A stretch of DNA of 64,000 bases, from the NCBI RefSeq assembly GCF_014145675.1, contig NZ_JACGZW010000010.1, positions 248,001-312,000 of the forward strand. The letters run 5' to 3'. The translations under genes were made by a program, and so were the position numbers. Below, piece after piece: positions 1 to 8,426 of the stretch; positions within the stretch are counted from its first letter, which is position 1; the number at the start of each line of letters is the position of its first letter. The DNA is from Amycolatopsis dendrobii. Lineage in GTDB: Bacteria; Actinomycetota; Actinomycetes; Mycobacteriales; Pseudonocardiaceae. The notes beneath the pieces are model-generated. The model was not told where the DNA came from. It was given only the letters and a program-made list of their open reading frames with translations, and made no database searches.

Positions 1-568
1 TCGCGTTCACCCGGATTCCCTCCGGTCCGTAAGCGACGGCCGCCGATTCGGTCAGGCTGTTCAGCGCGCGTTTCGCGGCCCCGTAAACCGGCAGCGCGGG
101 ATTCGCGCCGAAGCTGCCGATGCTGGACGTGTTCACGATGGCCCCGCCGCCGCTGGCCCGCATCGCCTTCACCTCGGCGGCCATCGCCAGCCACGGCCCG
201 CGCAGATTCACCTCGTACAGGCGGTCGAAATCGGCCAGCGGCACCTGGTCCAGCGGCACCGGCGGCGTGCCGGTCGCGCCGTTGTTGAACGCGAGGTCGA
301 GGCGTCCGTGCAGTTCCAGCACCCGGTCGATGGCGGCTTGAACGCTCGCCGGGTCAGCGAGATCGCATCGCACGCAATCCGCGACGCCGCCCTCTGCGCG
401 CACCTGTTCGGCCACTGCCTTCAACTGCGTTTCGGTGCGCGCGGCCAGGACGACCTTCGCGCCCTCCTTGGCGAACAACCGGGCCGCCGCCGCGCCGATC
501 CCGCGCCCGGCGCCGCTGATGAAGGCGATCTTGCCGCCGAGCAGGCTGTACGTTCGTGTTTCGGTCAT
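1..568 (-). CDS. SDR family oxidoreductase (3' end outside window)
   Basis: Classical short-chain dehydrogenase reading leftward and cut by the window edge, so only the N-terminal 189 or so residues are visible. The start is an ATG giving MTETRTYSLLGGKIAFISGAG. The Rossmann nucleotide-binding motif GAGRGIG lies near residues 19-25. A variant of the NNAG motif (FNNGATG) follows near residue 90, then an active-site serine strand (IVNTSSIGS) and the YGAAK catalytic Tyr/Lys motif. It is probably an NAD(P)-dependent oxidoreductase of unknown substrate. It diverges from the helix-turn-helix regulator at 655, 86 bases away; in actinomycetes such pairs are often regulator and target. Confidence 0.88.
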   Translation of the reverse strand, partial: MTETRTYSLLGGKIAFISGAGRGIGAAAARLFAKEGAKVVLAARTETQLKAVAEQVRAEGGVADCVRCDLADPASVQAAIDRVLELHGRLDLAFNNGATGTPPVPLDQVPLADFDRLYEVNLRGPWLAMAAEVKAMRASGGGAIVNTSSIGSFGANPALPVYGAAKRALNSLTESAAVAYGPEGIRVNA

Positions 569-601
569 GGCTTCGATGGTTCGTCGGCGAAGCGACGGCA
601 A

Positions 602-622
602 CCAGGCATCGGGTGTACCTGG
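602..622. promoter_or_regulatory. Imperfect inverted repeat, possible operator
   Basis: In the 86-base divergent gap the arms CCAGG and CCTGG (602-606, 618-622) form an inverted repeat around an 11-base centre, and one further flanking pair also matches. The position fits autoregulation by the neighbouring XRE/MmyB-type protein and control of the SDR. Five-base arms are weak evidence at this G+C content. Confidence 0.25.
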
Positions 623-654
623 CTGAGCCCGGCCGGACTGCGCAGACTGGACCG

Positions 655-1488
655 GTGGACCGAACGGAACTGGCGGGTTTCCTGCGCAGCAGGCGCGAAC
701 GCATCGCACCGGCCGACGTGGGCCTTCCCGCGGGCAGGCGGCGGCGCACCCCCGGCCTGCGCCGCGAGGAAGTCGCGCGGCTGGCGTTCATCTCGGTCGA
801 GTACTACACGCGGCTCGAACAGGCGCGCGGCCCGAACCCGTCGAACGAGGTGCTGGCCGGGCTGACCCGCGCGTTGCGGCTTTCGGACGTCGAACGCGAC
901 CACCTGCACGAACTCGCCGGCGCGCCGCGCCCCGCGCGGGGCCCGTCGCGAGAGGTCCGGCAAACCATCCTCGACCTGCTGGACCGGTTGCCGCAGACGG
1001 CCGGGATCGTGTTCTCCGCGACGTACGAGGTGCTCGCCTGGAATCCGCTCGCCGCCGCGCTGCTGGAGGATTTCTCCGCTCTGTCCCGCGAGGAGCGCAG
1101 CTTGCCGCGCCGGGTCTTCCTCGCCCACGGCCGTGGCCGCTTGTACGGCCTGGTGGAAGCCGAGGCGTTCGCTCGTGCGATGGCCAACCGGCTGCGGGTG
1201 ACGGCGGCGAAGTACCCGGACGACCCCGAGGTGCGCACTCTCGTCGCGGACTTGCTCGCGGGGAGCGAGCGGTTCGCCGCGCTGTGGGCGTCGCACGACG
1301 TGGTGGCCGAATCGACCTTCAGCAAGACGTTCGAGCATCCGGTCGTCGGGACCGTGCCGGTGGATTGCGACGTGCTCGGCATCTCCGACCGGGACCAGGA
1401 GGTCGTGCTGTACACCGCCGCGCCGGGTTCGCCGGGAGAGGAAGCACTGCGGTTGTTGTCGGTGCTCGGAACCCAGCGGATCGGTTAA
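655..1488 (+). CDS. XRE-type regulator with MmyB-like ligand-binding domain
   Basis: A 277-residue transcription factor. The N-terminal helix-turn-helix (about residues 5-75) contains GLRREEVARLAFISVEYYTR, typical of this actinobacterial family. The C-terminal MmyB-like (PAS-related) domain shows the hallmark ATYEVLAWNPLAAAL near residue 125 and a VGTVPVDCDVL segment near the end. Family members bind DNA as dimers and are thought to sense small hydrophobic ligands. The GTG at 655 (MDRTELAGFLRSRRER) was preferred over upstream in-frame codons because the family begins close to this motif. The divergent SDR is the likely target. Confidence 0.87.
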   Translation: MDRTELAGFLRSRRERIAPADVGLPAGRRRRTPGLRREEVARLAFISVEYYTRLEQARGPNPSNEVLAGLTRALRLSDVERDHLHELAGAPRPARGPSREVRQTILDLLDRLPQTAGIVFSATYEVLAWNPLAAALLEDFSALSREERSLPRRVFLAHGRGRLYGLVEAEAFARAMANRLRVTAAKYPDDPEVRTLVADLLAGSERFAALWASHDVVAESTFSKTFEHPVVGTVPVDCDVLGISDRDQEVVLYTAAPGSPGEEALRLLSVLGTQRIG

Positions 1489-1497
1489 CCTCCACCG

Positions 1498-2223
1498 GTG
1501 ACTGCTCTGCCGCTGCCTCCGCGTGATTACCTGCCGCACCTCCGTTCGCTCACCGAAGCCTTCGCCGCGGAAGCCGCGGGCGACCTCGGCAACCCGGTCC
1601 CGTACTGCGGCGACTGGACCAAGCGCGACCTCGTCACGCATCTGGGCAACGTGCACCGCTGGGCCGCCGGGATCGTCCGCACCGGCGAGCTGAGCAACCA
1701 GGAATTCGACGTTTCGCCGGGCGCCGACCTCGCGCCCTGGTACGCCGAGAGCGCGGCCGAGCTGCTGGACGCGCTCGACGCGGCCGATCCCGCCGACTCG
1801 TGCTGGGTTTTCGGCGCCGCGGAGAAGACGAAGGCGTTCTGGTTCCGCCGTCAGGTGCACGAAACCGCCGTGCATTTGGTCGACTTGTCCGGCGCACGCG
1901 GAGTAGCGACGCGGCTTGATCCGCTGATCGCCGCGGACGGCGTCCACGAGGTGCTCGGCACGATGCTGCCGCGCGTCGCTCGCTGGAAGCACGAGGTTCC
2001 GCTGGCCGCGCCGATCACCTTGCGCACCACCGACACCGGGCACTCGTGGACCGTTGTGCCCGGCGAACCGCCCGAGCTCGGCGAGGGCGAAGCGGTCGCC
2101 ACGGTCGCGGCGCCCGCGCAGGATTTGCTGGTGCTGCTGTGGAATCGCACCGACGCCCAGCCCGAGATCGCTGGCGACGAGGCCGTCGCGAAGGAGTTCC
2201 TCGCCGCGCGCATGACCCCCTGA
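1498..2223 (+). CDS. Maleylpyruvate isomerase / DinB-superfamily protein
   Basis: A 241-residue protein of the mycothiol-dependent maleylpyruvate isomerase N-terminal family. The four-helix metal-binding bundle carries a conserved WTKRDLVTHLGNVHRWAAG segment (about residues 39-57) and a later histidine in RRQVHETAVHLVD near residue 120. These histidines normally hold the metal. The C-terminal half is the usual small alpha/beta domain. Members use mycothiol as cofactor, consistent with an actinomycete host, but the substrate here is unknown. A TAACCT hexamer at 1486-1491, overlapping the previous stop, sits six bases before the GTG, so leaderless transcription is possible. Confidence 0.75.
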   Translation: MTALPLPPRDYLPHLRSLTEAFAAEAAGDLGNPVPYCGDWTKRDLVTHLGNVHRWAAGIVRTGELSNQEFDVSPGADLAPWYAESAAELLDALDAADPADSCWVFGAAEKTKAFWFRRQVHETAVHLVDLSGARGVATRLDPLIAADGVHEVLGTMLPRVARWKHEVPLAAPITLRTTDTGHSWTVVPGEPPELGEGEAVATVAAPAQDLLVLLWNRTDAQPEIAGDEAVAKEFLAARMTP

Positions 2224-2329
2224 GCGGATAATCCTGCGCCATTCAGGTCCCGTTCACCGCAGGGCCTTCCGGCGGTCGCGCCGATGGATTTGGCTGACCT
2301 GAGCCATTTTCGCGATCGTGGGGTACCTG

Positions 2330-5300
2330 GTGAAAAGATCAAGATCCGTGCTGCTCAGCGCCCTGCTGGTGCTGACGCTGGCCACGCCGGCGCAGGCCGG
2401 CCCGCTCTCCGCTCCGCTCGGCCCGCCGCCGGTCGAGAGCGCCTCCGCCTTCTCCTCGGCCCGGGAGGCCCCGGCGGTCGCCGCGGCGCCCGCCGCCGAC
2501 GACGGCCTCGAGACCAGCAGCGCCACCAACGCGGTGGCGCCTGGTCTGAACCTCACCCAGTTCGACCGCTTCGACCCGAAGGGCTGGATCCGCGGCGACG
2601 CGCTGAGCGTCGACCTCACCAGCAAGGTCCTGAAGCCGACTTACCTCAGCCCGGGCACCGTTTCCGCGCGCACCCCGCTGTCACAGCAGGTCGCTCGCGC
2701 CGGTGCGGTCGCGGGCGTCAACGGCGATTTCTTCGACATCAACGCTTCCGGCGCGCCGCTCGGCGTCGGCATCGACAACGGCGAGTTGCACAACGCGCCC
2801 GCGTCCGGCCACAACACCACCGCGGCGATCACCGAGGAGGGTCGCGCGAAGCTCGCCGACATCTTCCTCGAAGCGTCGGTCACGCTGCCGGACGGCCGCG
2901 CTGTCCCCGCCACGAACTTCAACAGCCCGGTGCTCGGCAAGGACGCTCTCGGGGTCTACACGCCGCTTTGGGGCTCGTCGGCGCGCGCGACGTCGGTCGC
3001 CGGTGCGCAGAAGGTCGTCGAGGTCGAGGTCCGCGACGGCGTCGTGACGCAGGTGCGTCCGAAGCCCGCGGACGGCCCGATTCCAGCGGGCAGCACGCTG
3101 CTGCTCGGTCGGGAAGCCGGCGCGGACACGCTGTCGGCGCTGCACGTCGGTGACCGCGTGGGCGTTTCGTATGCGCCGCGGACCGACGCGGGCAAGATCG
3201 CGGTCGCGGTCGGCGGGAACAAGACACTGCTGAAGGACGGACAGCTCCAGCAACTCGACGACGTCACCCTCGCGCCGCGTACCGGCGTCGGTTTTTCCGC
3301 TGACGGCAAGCGGATGTGGCTCGTCACGGTGGACGGCCGCCAAGCCGACAGCCGAGGGATGACCGAGCTGGAAATGGCCCGGCAGTTGAAGCGGCTCGGT
3401 GCCGACGACGCGATCAACCTCGACGGCGGCGGCTCCTCGACGCTGCTCGCGCGCGGCGAGGGCGAGGCCGCGCCGCTGGTGCGCAACTCGCCGTCGGACG
3501 GCGGCGAACGCTTGGTGCCCAACGGCATCGGCTTCGCGACCGTCGCTGGCAGCGGACGGCTGACCGGCTTCGCGCCCGCCCCCGAGCAGGAGGGCGACGA
3601 CTCGACCCGCGTGCTGTCCGGCCTGAGCCGCGCGCTCGTGCCGAACGGCCACGACGAGACGGGTGCTGCGGTGGCGTCCAGGCCGTTCTGGACTACGTCG
3701 AACCCGTTCCGTGGCACTGTCACGAAGAACGTTTTCACCGCGCAGCCTGACTTCCTGCACCCAGACGCGCGAGCCGACGTGACGGTCACCGCGCACCAGA
3801 ACTTCGTGAACGGCCGCACGAAGCTGACCGTGCTGGGCAAGCCGGTCCGCCTCGGCGCGAGCACCAAGCAGGTCGCGCTGTCGGGTGCGGACGCGCGCGG
3901 CGAGTTCCAGGTCTACGGCTACGACGCGGACGGTTACGGCACCTGGATCGAACCGTCGGACGTGAAGCTCGAATACGACCCCGCTGTGGTGAAGATCGAA
4001 CCGTCGGGCAAGGGCTTCGCAGTCACCGCGAAGACCGCGTCCGGGGCCACTGCGGTCACCGTGCACGCGGGCGGGAAGACCATGCACCTGGCGGCTTCGG
4101 TGGGCACCGAAGCCAAGGTCGCGGCGCCGCTGGCCGGTCCGGAAGGCTGGTCCGCCACGGTGTACCCGGCGGTCGTCGGCGCCGCGTTGTCATCGGCGGA
4201 CGGACGAAACGGCGGCAAGGGCTTGGCGCTCGACTACCGGCTCACCGGCACCACCGCCACTCGCGCCGCGTACGTCAACGCTGCCAACCCGATCGCGGTT
4301 CCGGCCGGCACGCAGAAGATCGGCATGTGGATCAACGGCGACGGCAAGGGAGCCTGGATCCGCGCGGAACTCCGGGACGGCGCCAACACGGCGTCCATTG
4401 TGGACCTTTCGCTGAGCGTCAACTGGACCGGCTGGCGGTACGTGACCGCCGCGGTGCCCGCCGGACTGCCGGACGGGCAGCGCCTCACCCGGTTCTATGC
4501 CGTGGAAACCGCGGCGGGCAAGCAATACGAGGGCAAGCTGGTCTTCAACGACCTCACCTTCGAGGTCGCGCCGACCACGGCCGTGCCGCACGATCCGGCC
4601 GTCCCGGACCCGGCGCTCGTCGCCAACGGCACGCTCGGCGAGGGCGGCCTGAAGCTCGCGGTCGTCAGCGACGCCCAGTTCACCGCCGACGCCCCGGACG
4701 GCCCGCTGGTCGCCCAAGCACGCCGGGCACTGCACGAGGCAGTCGCCGCGAAACCGGACCTCGTGCTGATCAACGGCGACTTCGTGGACCGCGGCACCGC
4801 GCCGGATTTCGTGCTGGCCCGCAAGATCATCACTGAAGAACTGGACGGCCGCGTCCCCTGGTACTACGTCCCCGGCAACCACGAGGCCGAGGGCGGCAAC
4901 GGCCTGAAGAACTTCCAGGACGCGTTCGGGGAAACGCACCGCGTGGTCGACGTCCACGGCGTGCGGCTGATCCTGATGGACTCCTCGCGCGGCTCGCTGC
5001 GCGCGGGCGGATTCGACCAGGTGCGCATGCTGCGCGAGGCGCTCGACAACGCGGCGAAGGACCGTTCCGTGCGCGGGGTGGTCGTCGCGATGCACCACCC
5101 GGTGAAAGACCCGAGCCCGACCGGCAATTCGCAGCTGGGCGACCGGAAGGAGGCCGCGCTGCTGCAAACGTGGCTGACCGGTTTCGAGGAGAAATCCGGA
5201 AAACCGGCCGCCTCGCTGGCCTCGCACGCGGGCGTGTTCGGCCTGTCGCGCACGGACGGCGTGCCGTACCTCGTGAACGGCAACTCGGGCAAGACCCCGG

Positions 5301-5683
5301 CCGCGGCCCCCGGCGACGGCGGCTTCGTCGGCTGGACCCTCGTGCGAGTGGACCCCGCGGACCGCGGCCAGCCGGTGCGCTTCGAGACGCGCCCGAACGT
5401 CGACGCGCTGACGGTGACCGGCCCGGGCACGCTTGCGCGGGGCGGGACCGGGAAGGTGACCGCCGCGGTGACGCAGGAGGGCCGGTCGATTCCGGTGGCG
5501 TATCCGGTGAGCGCCGCTTGGGGCGGTCGCGGGGTGCACATCGGCAGCTGGCCGCCCGCGCCGTGGGACGTGGTGTCGCTCGACCCGGCCACCGGGACGG
5601 TGCGGGGCCTGCGCCCGGGGACGGCGGAGGTCTCGGTGACGGTGAACGGGGTGACCCGTTCGGTTCCGGCGACGGTGCGCTGA
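2330..5683 (+). CDS. Secreted phosphodiester glycosidase-metallophosphatase fusion
   Basis: About 1117 residues with a Sec signal peptide (KRSRSVLLSALLVLTLATPA, cleavage after AQA). An N-terminal NAGPA-type phosphodiester glycosidase domain shows VNGDFFD near residue 130 and NLDGGGSSTLL near 362. A beta-rich middle follows. A calcineurin-like metallophosphatase has VVSDAQF near 778, INGDFVDRG near 813, GNHE near 848 and MHHP near 920. The C-terminus carries a bacterial Ig-like segment (TGTVRGLRPGTAEVSVTVNG). It probably cleaves phosphate-linked sugars or polymers outside the cell. An alternative GTG lies four codons upstream at 2318; 2330 was chosen because the signal peptide then starts directly with basic residues. 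The usual DxH first metal motif reads D-A-Q here. Confidence 0.85.
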   Translation: MKRSRSVLLSALLVLTLATPAQAGPLSAPLGPPPVESASAFSSAREAPAVAAAPAADDGLETSSATNAVAPGLNLTQFDRFDPKGWIRGDALSVDLTSKVLKPTYLSPGTVSARTPLSQQVARAGAVAGVNGDFFDINASGAPLGVGIDNGELHNAPASGHNTTAAITEEGRAKLADIFLEASVTLPDGRAVPATNFNSPVLGKDALGVYTPLWGSSARATSVAGAQKVVEVEVRDGVVTQVRPKPADGPIPAGSTLLLGREAGADTLSALHVGDRVGVSYAPRTDAGKIAVAVGGNKTLLKDGQLQQLDDVTLAPRTGVGFSADGKRMWLVTVDGRQADSRGMTELEMARQLKRLGADDAINLDGGGSSTLLARGEGEAAPLVRNSPSDGGERLVPNGIGFATVAGSGRLTGFAPAPEQEGDDSTRVLSGLSRALVPNGHDETGAAVASRPFWTTSNPFRGTVTKNVFTAQPDFLHPDARADVTVTAHQNFVNGRTKLTVLGKPVRLGASTKQVALSGADARGEFQVYGYDADGYGTWIEPSDVKLEYDPAVVKIEPSGKGFAVTAKTASGATAVTVHAGGKTMHLAASVGTEAKVAAPLAGPEGWSATVYPAVVGAALSSADGRNGGKGLALDYRLTGTTATRAAYVNAANPIAVPAGTQKIGMWINGDGKGAWIRAELRDGANTASIVDLSLSVNWTGWRYVTAAVPAGLPDGQRLTRFYAVETAAGKQYEGKLVFNDLTFEVAPTTAVPHDPAVPDPALVANGTLGEGGLKLAVVSDAQFTADAPDGPLVAQARRALHEAVAAKPDLVLINGDFVDRGTAPDFVLARKIITEELDGRVPWYYVPGNHEAEGGNGLKNFQDAFGETHRVVDVHGVRLILMDSSRGSLRAGGFDQVRMLREALDNAAKDRSVRGVVVAMHHPVKDPSPTGNSQLGDRKEAALLQTWLTGFEEKSGKPAASLASHAGVFGLSRTDGVPYLVNGNSGKTPAAAPGDGGFVGWTLVRVDPADRGQPVRFETRPNVDALTVTGPGTLARGGTGKVTAAVTQEGRSIPVAYPVSAAWGGRGVHIGSWPPAPWDVVSLDPATGTVRGLRPGTAEVSVTVNGVTRSVPATVR

Positions 5684-5704
5684 CGCCGGCTCGGCATCGA
5701 GTTC

Positions 5705-5752
5705 GCGAGGCGGGCCCCTGAGGGAATCTGATTCCTTCAGGGGCCCCCTCGC
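5705..5752. terminator. Large hairpin terminator after 5683
   Basis: A long hairpin: GCGAG (5705-5709) pairs with CTCGC (5748-5752), GGGCCCCTGA with TCAGGGGCCC, and an inner GGAATC with GATTCC around a single-base tip, with one or two mismatches. There is no U-tract, as is common in high-GC actinomycetes. The inner sequence resembles the terminator at 53065-53107. Confidence 0.75.
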
Positions 5753-5822
5753 GTACGCCTGGTCTCCGCGGCTCGGGAAACGGGTCGAGAATTGTCGGTC
5801 CCTCCCTCTACTGTCGTTCCTC

Positions 5823-6764
5823 GTGGGAGAGTCGGCATCGGAACCAGCCCTCGTGCAAGCGAAAGCGCTGGTCAAACGGTTCGGAGAATTCGAGGCAGTC
5901 CGCGGCGTCGACGTCGAGGTGCGGCCAGGGGAGGCGTTCGGCTTCCTCGGGCCCAACGGCGCCGGGAAATCGTCGACGATGCGGATGATCGCGTGCGTGT
6001 CTCCGCGCACCGACGGCGATCTGCGCGTCCTCGGCATGGACCCGGACGTCGAAGGGCCGCGGATCCGTGCGCGCCTCGGCGTGGTGCCGCAGGAGGACAA
6101 CCTCGACGTGGAGCTCACCGTCCGGCAGAACCTCCACGTCTACGGCCGCTACTTCGGTCTCTCCCGCGCCCATGTCCGGCGCAAAGCGGTCGAGCTGATG
6201 GAGTTCGCGCAGTTGTCCGACCGCGCCGAGCAGCCGGTCGATTCGCTGTCCGGCGGCATGAAGCGGCGGCTCACCATCGCCCGGTCCCTGGTCAACGATC
6301 CGGAATTGCTGCTGCTCGACGAACCGACCACCGGCCTCGACCCCCAAGCGCGACATCTGTTGTGGGACCGGCTTTTCCGGCTCAAAGCGCGCGGCACCAC
6401 GCTCATCGTCACCACCCATTACATGGACGAAGCAGAGCAGCTGTGCGATCGCTTGGTCGTCATGGACGGCGGGCGGATCGCCGCGGAAGGCTCGCCCGCC
6501 GGCTTGATCGCGCGGCATTCCACCCGGGAAGTCGTCGAGCTGCGGTTCGCGCCGGGAGAGCAGCAGGACGCGGCCGACCGGCTCGAGGGGCTGGCCGAAC
6601 GCGTCGAAGTCCTCCCGGACCGGGTGCTGCTCTACACGATGACCGGCGAGGCCACCCTCGAGCGCGCGCACGAGCGCGGCCTGCGCCCGTTGTCGAGCCT
6701 GGTCCGGCGCAGTTCCCTGGAGGACGTCTTCCTCCGCCTCACCGGCCGGACGTTGGTGGACTGA
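5823..6764 (+). CDS. ABC-2 transporter ATP-binding protein (DrrA/NodI type)
   Basis: A 313-residue ATPase subunit. Walker A is GPNGAGKS (about residues 43-50), the signature is LSGGM, and Walker B LLLLDEPTTGLD is followed by an H-loop in VTTHYMDEAEQ. The roughly 90-residue C-terminal extension is typical of daunorubicin-type exporters. It overlaps the first permease by ATGA, and all three genes form one operon. It likely energises export of a lipid, polysaccharide or drug; the cargo cannot be read from the sequence. The GTG start at 5823 is the only one that keeps the beta strand before Walker A in the usual register. Confidence 0.93.
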   Translation: MGESASEPALVQAKALVKRFGEFEAVRGVDVEVRPGEAFGFLGPNGAGKSSTMRMIACVSPRTDGDLRVLGMDPDVEGPRIRARLGVVPQEDNLDVELTVRQNLHVYGRYFGLSRAHVRRKAVELMEFAQLSDRAEQPVDSLSGGMKRRLTIARSLVNDPELLLLDEPTTGLDPQARHLLWDRLFRLKARGTTLIVTTHYMDEAEQLCDRLVVMDGGRIAAEGSPAGLIARHSTREVVELRFAPGEQQDAADRLEGLAERVEVLPDRVLLYTMTGEATLERAHERGLRPLSSLVRRSSLEDVFLRLTGRTLVD

Positions 6765-7567
6765 TGACCGCTCCCGCCACCGGCCGCGTCGTCGGCCGGT
6801 TCCACGGCGCCTGGCTGCGCGTCGAGGGCTATTGGACCTGGTACCGCAGGCACTGGCTCAGCACGCTCTACTCCACCGGCCTGCAACCGGTGCTCTTCCT
6901 CGCCGCGATGGGGCTCGGGTTCGGCTCGCAGGTCAAGGCCGGTCCGGCGACGGGCGGGGTGTCATACCTCGTGTACGTCGCCCCGGCGCTGCTCGTGGCG
7001 GGCGCGGCGCAGCAGGGCGTCAGCGAGTCGAGTTATCCGGTGCTCAGCGGATTCAAATGGCAGAAGGACTATCTGGCGGTCACCGCGACACCGGTGTCTC
7101 CCGGTCAGGTCCTCGGCGGGCACCAGATCTGGACCACTCTGCGGCTCGCCCTCTCCGGCACCGTCTACGCGCTCATCGCGTTGCTGTTCGGCGCCTGGGC
7201 GAACGCGGGAGCGCTGCTGGTGATCCTCGTCGGCGTCCTCACCGGCCTCGCCTGCGGATCGCTCATGGCCGCGATGGCGGCGTGGACCTTCGACGAGGGA
7301 CAGCGGTTCGGGCTGGTCTTCCGCTTCATCGTCATCCCGATGACCCTGTTCTCCGGCACCTTCTTCCCGATCACCCAATTGCCGCTGTACCTGCGCTGGC
7401 TCGCCTGGATTTCCCCGCTGTGGCACGGCACCGAGCTCTCGCGCGCCGCCACGCTCGGCGGCCGGGAGCTGCTCCCGGTGCTCGGGCACCTCGCGTATCT
7501 GGCGGCGCTGGTCGCGATCGGCTGGACGATCGCGCACCGCGGCTTCTACCGACGGCTGGTGGCGTGA
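6764..7567 (+). CDS. ABC-2 transporter permease (first)
   Basis: A 267-residue integral membrane protein with about six hydrophobic helices and the ABC-2 (NodJ/DrrB) pattern: LSTLYSTGLQPVLFLAAMGLG near the N-terminus and FIVIPMTLFSGTFFPITQLP around residue 190. Its ATG overlaps the ATPase stop (ATGA), and its own stop overlaps the second permease start in the same way, which suggests coupled translation. It probably forms a heterodimeric channel with the second permease. Confidence 0.9.
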   Translation: MTAPATGRVVGRFHGAWLRVEGYWTWYRRHWLSTLYSTGLQPVLFLAAMGLGFGSQVKAGPATGGVSYLVYVAPALLVAGAAQQGVSESSYPVLSGFKWQKDYLAVTATPVSPGQVLGGHQIWTTLRLALSGTVYALIALLFGAWANAGALLVILVGVLTGLACGSLMAAMAAWTFDEGQRFGLVFRFIVIPMTLFSGTFFPITQLPLYLRWLAWISPLWHGTELSRAATLGGRELLPVLGHLAYLAALVAIGWTIAHRGFYRRLVA

Positions 7568-8406
7568 TGACCGATCTGCGAAACGCCCCGATTCTCCCGC
7601 AGCGGCGCGGAATTCTGCTCCGCGTGCTGCCCGCGGGCATGTACAGCGGCCGCGCGACCGCGTTGATCGAACGCGCGCTCACCGTCTACGGACGGTCGTG
7701 GACGATCCTGGTGTCCGGCGCGCTCGAGCCGTTGTTCTACCTGCTCGCGTTCCAGGTCGGTTTCGGCAAGCTGGTCACCACCGTGCCGGGGCCGGACGGG
7801 CAGCCGATGAGCTACGTCGCGTTCGTCGCGCCCGCGCTGCTGGCGTCGTCGGCGATGAACGGCGCGGTTTTCGAGTGCACGTACAACCTGTTCTTCAAAC
7901 TGCGCTACGCCAAGACGTACGACGCGATGCTGGCGACCCCGGTCGGTCCGCTGGACGTCGCGCTCGGCGAGATCGCGTGGGCGATGATGCGCGGCGGTCT
8001 CTATTCGGTGGCGTTCCTGGCGGTCACCGGCGTCATGGGGCTGCTGACGTCGTGGTGGGCGCTGCTGCTCCTGCCCGCCGCGCTGCTCGTGTCGTTCGCG
8101 TTCGCGGCCATCAGCATCACGCTGGTCAGTTTCCTGAAGTCGACGTCCCAGTTCGACTACATCCAGCTCGTGCTGATGCCGATGTTCCTGTTCTCCACCA
8201 CGTTCTTCCCGATCACGGTCTACCCGGAGGCGCTGCAGTGGCTGGTCCGCTGCTTCCCGCTCTACCACGGGATCGAGCTGATGCGCGGGCTCTCCGCCGG
8301 CATCTTCTCCTGGAGCATGCTGGGCAACCTCGCGTACCTGCTGGTGCTCGCCGCGCTCGGGATCTGGGGCGCGACAAGGAGGATCGCGAAACTGCTGCTG
8401 ACTTAA
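7567..8406 (+). CDS. ABC-2 transporter permease (second)
   Basis: A 279-residue ABC-2 membrane protein paralogous to the preceding permease, with about six membrane helices. The conserved MPMFLFSTTFFPITVYP segment near residue 205 matches the VIPMTLFSGTFFPIT segment of the first permease. It is the third gene of the ATPase-permease-permease operon. Two non-identical permeases with one ATPase recall NodIJ/DrrAB-type exporters. It ends 20 bases before the stop of the convergent protease gene. Confidence 0.9.
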   Translation: MTDLRNAPILPQRRGILLRVLPAGMYSGRATALIERALTVYGRSWTILVSGALEPLFYLLAFQVGFGKLVTTVPGPDGQPMSYVAFVAPALLASSAMNGAVFECTYNLFFKLRYAKTYDAMLATPVGPLDVALGEIAWAMMRGGLYSVAFLAVTGVMGLLTSWWALLLLPAALLVSFAFAAISITLVSFLKSTSQFDYIQLVLMPMFLFSTTFFPITVYPEALQWLVRCFPLYHGIELMRGLSAGIFSWSMLGNLAYLLVLAALGIWGATRRIAKLLLT

Positions 8407-8426
8407 CGCCTGAAGCGCGGCTTCGG

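Noticed and set aside
2681..4087. Long open frame antisense to the phosphodiester glycosidase gene
   Set aside because: It mirrors a real gene with signal peptide and catalytic motifs; the antisense product is Arg/Ala-rich with no family motif, typical of high-GC shadows.
5823..8406. Part of an antibiotic biosynthesis cluster
   Set aside because: The ABC-2 exporter resembles drug exporters, but no biosynthetic genes flank it in this window.
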